Below, in pieces: positions 14,822 through 18,473 of a DNA stretch of 18,473 nucleotides. Source of the DNA: UBA1738 sp003453455. GTDB lineage: Bacteria > Bacillota > Clostridia > UBA1381. How positions within the stretch are numbered: the first letter of the stretch is position 1; each line of letters begins with the position of its first letter. The notes beneath the pieces are model-generated. The model saw nothing but the letters and a program-made list of their open reading frames with translations, was not told the DNA's origin and did no database searches. The position numbers and the translations under genes are program-made. The stretch lies in contig CAMOOX010000026.1 of the NCBI GenBank assembly GCA_946621875.1, positions 1-18,473 on the forward strand, given 5' to 3'.

Positions 14822-16104
14822 ATTATCCCCTTACCCTTCATTTCCTGCATAGCCATTATTATACCAAGCTTTGCAGATTCATAAGTTACTCCGCCCTGCA
14901 TATATACGCTAAAAGGTGCGCGCATAGGTCCGTCTGCGCTAAGCTCAATTGACGAGCCTTGGTTAAATGCTCCTGCCGCCATTATTACATCATCGCTGTA
15001 CCCGGGCATATAGCTCGGAACGGGTGATGCGTACGCATCAACAGGCGAGCCTTTTTGTATTCCTCTGCAAAATGCACACAGTGCATCAGGCGTTTCAAGC
15101 TTTATCATCTGAACTATATCGTGCCTTACTTCCTTTGCAGATGGCTCTGCAATATATCCAAGTTTTTCAAAGACGCAAGCCGCAAGCGTTGCGGTTTTAA
15201 GCGCTTGTGAAACAACATGCGGCGCAAAGAAAAAGCCTTGATAAAGCGACTTTGTAAGCCCAAGCGTCGCTCCGTTTTCTCTTCCAATTCCAACGCTTGA
15301 AAGACGGTTTGCGCAAAGTTTTATTAAATCCGTTCTTCCCGCAACATATCCTCCCGTCGGTGCAATAGACGCGCCTGCATTTTTGATGAGAGAACCTCCG
15401 ATTAAATCCGCTCCGTATGCCGTAGGTTCCTTATCATCTACAAATTCGCCGTAGCAGTTATCAACCAAAACAAGCGTTTCTGGTGATATTTTCTTTACAA
15501 ATTCTGTCATTTCCCCGATTTCACGGCTTGAAAATGTCCTGCGGTCAGCATACCCTTTTGAGCGCTGTATCCAGACAGCTTTTATCTTGTTTTCGGTCAA
15601 TTCCCTTTTTATACTTTCATAATCTGGATTTCCGCTCTCCAAAAGTGGTATTTCCTTATAATTTATGCCAAAATCCAGAAGCGAACCACCGCCTTTATCG
15701 CCTACAATTCCAATAACCTCTTCTAATGTGTCATAAGGTTTTCCTGTAATCGCCAAAAAGGTGTCGCCGGGGCGCAATACAGCAAAAAGCATAGTAGAAA
15801 GGGTATGCGTACCCGAAATGAAATTGTGCCTTACAAGCGCATCCTCCGCCTCAAACACCTGTGCATAAACCTTATCTAAGGTATCTCTTCCGAAATCGTC
15901 CGTTCCGTACCCAAACGACGGAATAAAGCATTCGCTCGACACCCTGTTATCTGCAAATGCCTTCATAACTTTCAGCGTGCCAAGCTCTGCCATTTGCTCA
16001 ATATGCAAAAACTGCGCTTTTACTTCCTCTTCGGCTTCATCTATAAAATTAAGTACATCACGGCTTACGCCAAACTTTTTAGCTAAAAATTCAATTTTAT
16101 CCAT
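14818..16104 (-). CDS. Methionine gamma-lyase-like PLP enzyme (YnbB / 'aluminium resistance' family)
   Basis: 428 residues from ATG 16104, which follows an AAAGGAG site. The frame extends to 16143, but that upstream ATG lies at the promoter's -10 box. It is a fold-type I PLP enzyme of the Met_gamma_lyase (YnbB-like) family, historically called aluminium resistance protein. Landmarks are FIPSFGYGTDDFGRDTLD (60-77), HNFISGTHTLS (93-103), VDNCYGEFVD (214-223, with the cofactor-ring Asp215) and GGSLIKNAGASIAPTGG (236-252), where Lys241 is the likely PLP lysine. The family is related to Cys/Met-metabolism gamma-lyases, but its reaction is not firmly established. It is translationally coupled to a metal permease by a four-base overlap, suggesting a joint role in metal or sulfur-amino-acid stress (inference). 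Confidence 0.88.
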   Translation of the reverse strand: MDKIEFLAKKFGVSRDVLNFIDEAEEEVKAQFLHIEQMAELGTLKVMKAFADNRVSSECFIPSFGYGTDDFGRDTLDKVYAQVFEAEDALVRHNFISGTHTLSTMLFAVLRPGDTFLAITGKPYDTLEEVIGIVGDKGGGSLLDFGINYKEIPLLESGNPDYESIKRELTENKIKAVWIQRSKGYADRRTFSSREIGEMTEFVKKISPETLVLVDNCYGEFVDDKEPTAYGADLIGGSLIKNAGASIAPTGGYVAGRTDLIKLCANRLSSVGIGRENGATLGLTKSLYQGFFFAPHVVSQALKTATLAACVFEKLGYIAEPSAKEVRHDIVQMIKLETPDALCAFCRGIQKGSPVDAYASPVPSYMPGYSDDVIMAAGAFNQGSSIELSADGPMRAPFSVYMQGGVTYESAKLGIIMAMQEMKGKGII

Positions 16105-16131
16105 AGGTTTTCTCCTTTGATACAAGTAGTA

Positions 16132-16160
16132 ATTATATACCATTTCAGCCCATTTTTCAA
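16132..16160 (-). promoter_or_regulatory. Promoter of the lyase-permease operon
   Basis: On the minus strand, TTGAAA (16160-16155) and TATAAT (16137-16132) are separated by 17 bases. The predicted start near 16125 supports translation from ATG 16104 rather than the upstream ATG at 16143. Confidence 0.85.
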
Positions 16161-16177
16161 GATATTTGCAAAAAGAA

Positions 16178-16206
16178 TTGTAAACTTTGAATTTTTATGA
16201 TAAAAT
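16178..16206 (+). promoter_or_regulatory. Promoter of the COG1313 radical SAM gene
   Basis: TTGTAA (16178-16183) and TAAAAT (16201-16206) are separated by 17 bases. The predicted start near 16213 lies downstream of the ATG at 16197 and upstream of the ATG at 16227, which decides the gene start. The -35 box is 17 bases from that of the divergent lyase promoter. Confidence 0.75.
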
Positions 16207-16226
16207 CAGGAAAAAGAGGGGTTGAA

Positions 16227-17120
16227 ATGGGAATTTTAAGTAATTGCACACTATGTCCGAGGCGTTGCGGCATAGACCGCGAAAACGGCAAGGTAGGATT
16301 TTGCGGTGCAAATGACAAAATAAAAATTGCAAGATGCGCTCTGCATTTTTGGGAAGAACCGTGCATATCAGGCAAAAATGGCTCAGGCACAGTGTTTTTT
16401 TCGCACTGTTCTATGAAGTGTGTCTATTGTCAAAACTATAAAATCAGCCGTTTGGGAATTGGAAAATTTATTTCAACGAATGAGCTTTGTGACTGCTTTT
16501 TAAAACTTGCAGAAGACGGTGCAAATAACATCAATTTAGTCACTCCTACGCACTATGTACCGCAGATTATCGAGGCGGTGGCTATTGCAAGAAAAAAAGG
16601 GCTACGGCTACCCATAATTTACAATTCAAGCGGATACGAAAACCCCGAAACCATAAAAATGCTTGACGGGACAGTCGATGTATACCTTCCCGATATGAAA
16701 TATTTTGATGACCGCTATGCTCTCAGGTATTCGGGCGCTCCAAGCTATTTTGAAATTGCATCGCGTGCCATATCTGAAATGTTTTCACAGGTCGGAAAAT
16801 GTGTCTTTGATGAGCAGGGAATGATAAAAAAAGGTGTAATAGTGCGCCACCTTATGCTCCCCGGACTTTTATTTGACAGTAAAAAAATTATAGATTATCT
16901 TTTTAAAACCTACGGCAATGATATATTTTTGAGCATAATGAACCAATATACGCCGACAAAGGCACTGCCTCCCGATTTTCCCGAGCTTAACAAAAAAATA
17001 AGCGAAAAATACTATAATTCGCTTATCGATTATGCGTTAAATCTCGGCATCAAAAACGCCTACATTCAAGATGGCGATACAGCAAAAGAAAGCTTTATTC
17101 CCGAATTCTTCGGCGAATAA
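16227..17120 (+). CDS. Radical SAM protein, COG1313 family (PflX, pyruvate formate-lyase activating enzyme homologue)
   Basis: 297 residues from ATG 16227, which follows AGAGGGG; an upstream ATG at 16197 lies inside the promoter and lacks a ribosome binding site. The radical SAM cluster motif C-x3-C-x2-C is CSMKCVYCQN (Cys61, Cys65, Cys68). Before it is a Cys-rich N-terminus, Cys7, Cys10, Cys14 (CTLCPRRCG) and Cys26, typical of COG1313 and reminiscent of the AmmeMemoRadiSam enzymes; it could bind a further cluster or Zn (inference). DMKYFDDRYALRYSG and VRHLMLPG are family landmarks of the activase-like barrel. The target protein or substrate is unknown: no glycyl-radical enzyme and no AMMECR1/Memo gene is adjacent. 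It is monocistronic, with the stop codon buried in a long palindrome shared with ychF. Confidence 0.88.
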   Translation: MGILSNCTLCPRRCGIDRENGKVGFCGANDKIKIARCALHFWEEPCISGKNGSGTVFFSHCSMKCVYCQNYKISRLGIGKFISTNELCDCFLKLAEDGANNINLVTPTHYVPQIIEAVAIARKKGLRLPIIYNSSGYENPETIKMLDGTVDVYLPDMKYFDDRYALRYSGAPSYFEIASRAISEMFSQVGKCVFDEQGMIKKGVIVRHLMLPGLLFDSKKIIDYLFKTYGNDIFLSIMNQYTPTKALPPDFPELNKKISEKYYNSLIDYALNLGIKNAYIQDGDTAKESFIPEFFGE

Positions 17121-17130
17121 AGCTTTCTTT
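17085..17130. terminator. 46-base near-perfect palindrome between convergent genes, likely bidirectional terminator
   Basis: A perfect 16-base inverted repeat (17085-17100 with 17115-17130) encloses a five-base stem CCGAA/TTCGG around a TTC loop, with one bulged C. In all it is a 21-base-pair hairpin. It contains the last coding residues and the stop codon of the COG1313 gene and ends at the first base of the ychF stop. The tails are CTTTCTTT on the plus strand and CTTTCTTTT on the minus strand, so the T-run is interrupted by one C; termination in both directions is probable but not certain. Confidence 0.7.
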
Positions 17131-18224
17131 CACACATTAAACCTAAACAGAACAATATCTCCGTCCTTCATAACATAGTCCTTACCCTCGGAGCGCACCA
17201 AACCCTTTTCTTTTGCAGCCGTCATACTGCCGCAAGCCATAAGGTCATTATATGAAACAACCTCAGCCCTTATAAATCCGCGTTCAAAATCAGAGTGAAT
17301 TTTTCCTGCCGCCTGCGGAGCTTTTGTGCCGTTTTTGATTGTCCACGCCCTTACCTCAGGCTCGCCTGCCGTCAGGTAACTTATAAGTCCCAAAAGAGTA
17401 TAGCTTGCACGGATAAGTCTATCCAGTCCCGATTCGCTCATACCAAGCTCTTCTAAGAACATTTCCTTCTCGTCCCCGTCAAGCTGGGCAATTTCCTCCT
17501 CAATTTTGGCTGATACAGGCATAACCTGTGCATTTTCCGCTTTTGCAATCTCCCTGACTTCATTTACATACCTGTTATTTTCAATGCCTTTTTGGAAATC
17601 GTCTTCTGCAACATTTGCGGCATAAATTACAGGTTTCATAGAAATCAGCGCAATTTCTTTCATTATTTCAAGCTCATCTTCTGTGTAATCGAGGCTTCGT
17701 GCAGATTTTCCTTCCTCTAATGCAGCTTTTACCCGCTCTAAAAGTGCAAGCTCTCCTGCCAAAGTTTTATCCCCTTTTAGCGCTTTTTTAGTTCTGTCAA
17801 TGCGCCTTTCAATTATCTCCAAATCAGATAATATAAGCTCCAAATCTATCGTTTCAATATCACGGCGTGGGTCAACTGTACCTTCTACATGGGTTATATT
17901 TGTGTCCTCAAAGCATCTTACAACATGCACTATTGCATCCACTTCACGGATATGTGACAAAAACTTGTTTCCAAGACCCTCGCCCTTTGATGCGCCCTTT
18001 ACAAGACCTGCAATATCCACAAATTCAATATATGCCCTTGTCACCTTTTTAGGATTATACATTTTTGCTAAGCTATCTACTCTTTCATCCGGCACATCTA
18101 CAACGCCGATATTCGGCTCAATTGTGCAGAATGGATAATTTGCAGACTCTGCTCCTGCCTTTGTTATTGCATTAAAGAGGGTTGATTTTCCAACATTCGG
18201 AAGCCCTACTATTCCTAATTTCAT
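17130..18224 (-). CDS. ychF: Ribosome-associated ATPase YchF (OLA1/EngD family)
   Basis: 364 residues, normal length. A TRAFAC-class P-loop protein that binds ribosomes and, unlike its Obg relatives, prefers ATP. The P-loop is GLPNVGKST (7-15), followed by NYPFCTIEPNIGVVDVPD, the switch II DIAGLVKGASKGEGLGN (70-86) and NVAE (204-207), which replaces the NKxD guanine motif and explains ATP use. A helical insertion covers roughly 130-195 and a C-terminal TGS domain roughly 280-364 (SYLTAGEPEVRAWTI...DIVLFRFNV). ATG 18224 follows an AAGGAG site. I find no clear promoter in the 85-base gap upstream, so it may be cotranscribed with the upstream manA-like gene or use a weak one. Confidence 0.97.
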   Translation of the reverse strand: MKLGIVGLPNVGKSTLFNAITKAGAESANYPFCTIEPNIGVVDVPDERVDSLAKMYNPKKVTRAYIEFVDIAGLVKGASKGEGLGNKFLSHIREVDAIVHVVRCFEDTNITHVEGTVDPRRDIETIDLELILSDLEIIERRIDRTKKALKGDKTLAGELALLERVKAALEEGKSARSLDYTEDELEIMKEIALISMKPVIYAANVAEDDFQKGIENNRYVNEVREIAKAENAQVMPVSAKIEEEIAQLDGDEKEMFLEELGMSESGLDRLIRASYTLLGLISYLTAGEPEVRAWTIKNGTKAPQAAGKIHSDFERGFIRAEVVSYNDLMACGSMTAAKEKGLVRSEGKDYVMKDGDIVLFRFNV

Positions 18225-18309
18225 ATTTGTTTCTCCTTACTTATGGCGTTTTCTGTCAAGAAAGATTTAAATCGAAAAGTTTTGTAAAACATTGTAAAAA
18301 AGCTACAAC

Positions 18310-18473
18310 CTACACATATGACACTATAATTTCACATTTACCTGTGACGGAAGCCAAGCCGTCTTGCGCAGGCACGAAAATACTGTCACCCTTTTTTATG
18401 TCAAGCTCGGTACTCCCTAATTTGAGTTTTGCCTCACCCGAAAGCACAATAACCGAGCGGAAGCTGTCCGTAC
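18310..18473 (-). CDS. manA: C-terminal end of mannose-6-phosphate isomerase, class I (partial)
   Basis: The last 53 residues of a minus-strand gene whose start lies beyond the right edge; the stop is TAG at 18312-18310. The fragment reads as a cupin strand pattern with SVIVLSGEAKL, then KKGDSIFVPAQDG and a final CEIIVSYV. This matches the C-terminal cupin of class I ManA (phosphomannose isomerase), where GDS-x-F-x-PA is characteristic. ManA interconverts mannose-6-phosphate and fructose-6-phosphate. The assignment rests on a short fragment; another sugar-isomerase-type cupin is possible. The 85 bases between it and ychF hold no gene and no convincing terminator. Confidence 0.65.
   Translation of the reverse strand, partial: TDSFRSVIVLSGEAKLKLGSTELDIKKGDSIFVPAQDGLASVTGKCEIIVSYV

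Noticed and set aside
16157..16390. Minus-strand 77-codon frame at the start of the COG1313 gene
   Set aside because: It crosses the divergent promoters and is antisense to the recognised Cys-rich N-terminus; no ribosome binding site.
1..18473. CRISPR array, insertion sequence, tRNA/rRNA genes, toxin-antitoxin or phage defence genes
   Set aside because: I looked for regular repeats, transposase-like proteins, tRNA-like cloverleafs and small paired genes and saw none; all long frames are accounted for by housekeeping families.

Overview
The window reads as ordinary chromosome of a low-to-moderate GC Gram-positive anaerobe, most likely a member of the Clostridia (Bacillota). The evidence is the AGGAGG-type ribosome binding sites before nearly every gene, sigma-A type promoters with 17-nt spacers, an FtsY without an acidic A domain, an acpP-rnc-smc-ftsY order, NifS/NifU-type Fe-S assembly genes, several radical SAM proteins, and the UPF0210/UPF0237 pair. 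I cannot name the genus. No mobile element, phage gene, CRISPR array, tRNA or rRNA is visible.

Layout. Positions 1-12659 are one long minus-strand block. In transcription order it holds iscS-iscU (own promoter and terminator); acpP-rnc-radical SAM-smc-ftsY (own promoter, overlapping or very close genes); hom-lysC (own consensus promoter just after ftsY, strong terminator after lysC); then rlmB, a small ACT-domain protein and a UPF0210 protein that runs off the left edge. A divergent gap at 12660-12840 separates iscS from plus-strand tmcAL. Convergent to tmcAL is a two-gene minus operon: a methionine gamma-lyase-like PLP enzyme followed by an 'arsenic efflux/putative manganese transporter' permease. 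Divergent from that operon is a plus-strand COG1313 radical SAM protein. It converges on ychF through a 46-nt palindrome, and upstream of ychF is the 3' end of a manA-like gene cut by the right edge.

How the genes fit together. The core block combines fatty-acid acyl carrier, RNA processing, chromosome organisation and membrane targeting. It is followed by the entry to the Thr/Met/Lys branch of aspartate metabolism (aspartokinase and homoserine dehydrogenase) and then by rRNA modification. The cysteine desulfurase/scaffold pair would supply Fe-S clusters to the two radical SAM enzymes here, among others.

No wholly new multi-gene system is evident. The observations most worth following are an ArsR-like palindrome on the iscS start site, the tight coupling of the PLP lyase to a His/Cys-loop metal permease, a Cys-rich tail on IscU, an antisense-embedded terminator in tmcAL, and the large palindrome between the COG1313 gene and ychF.
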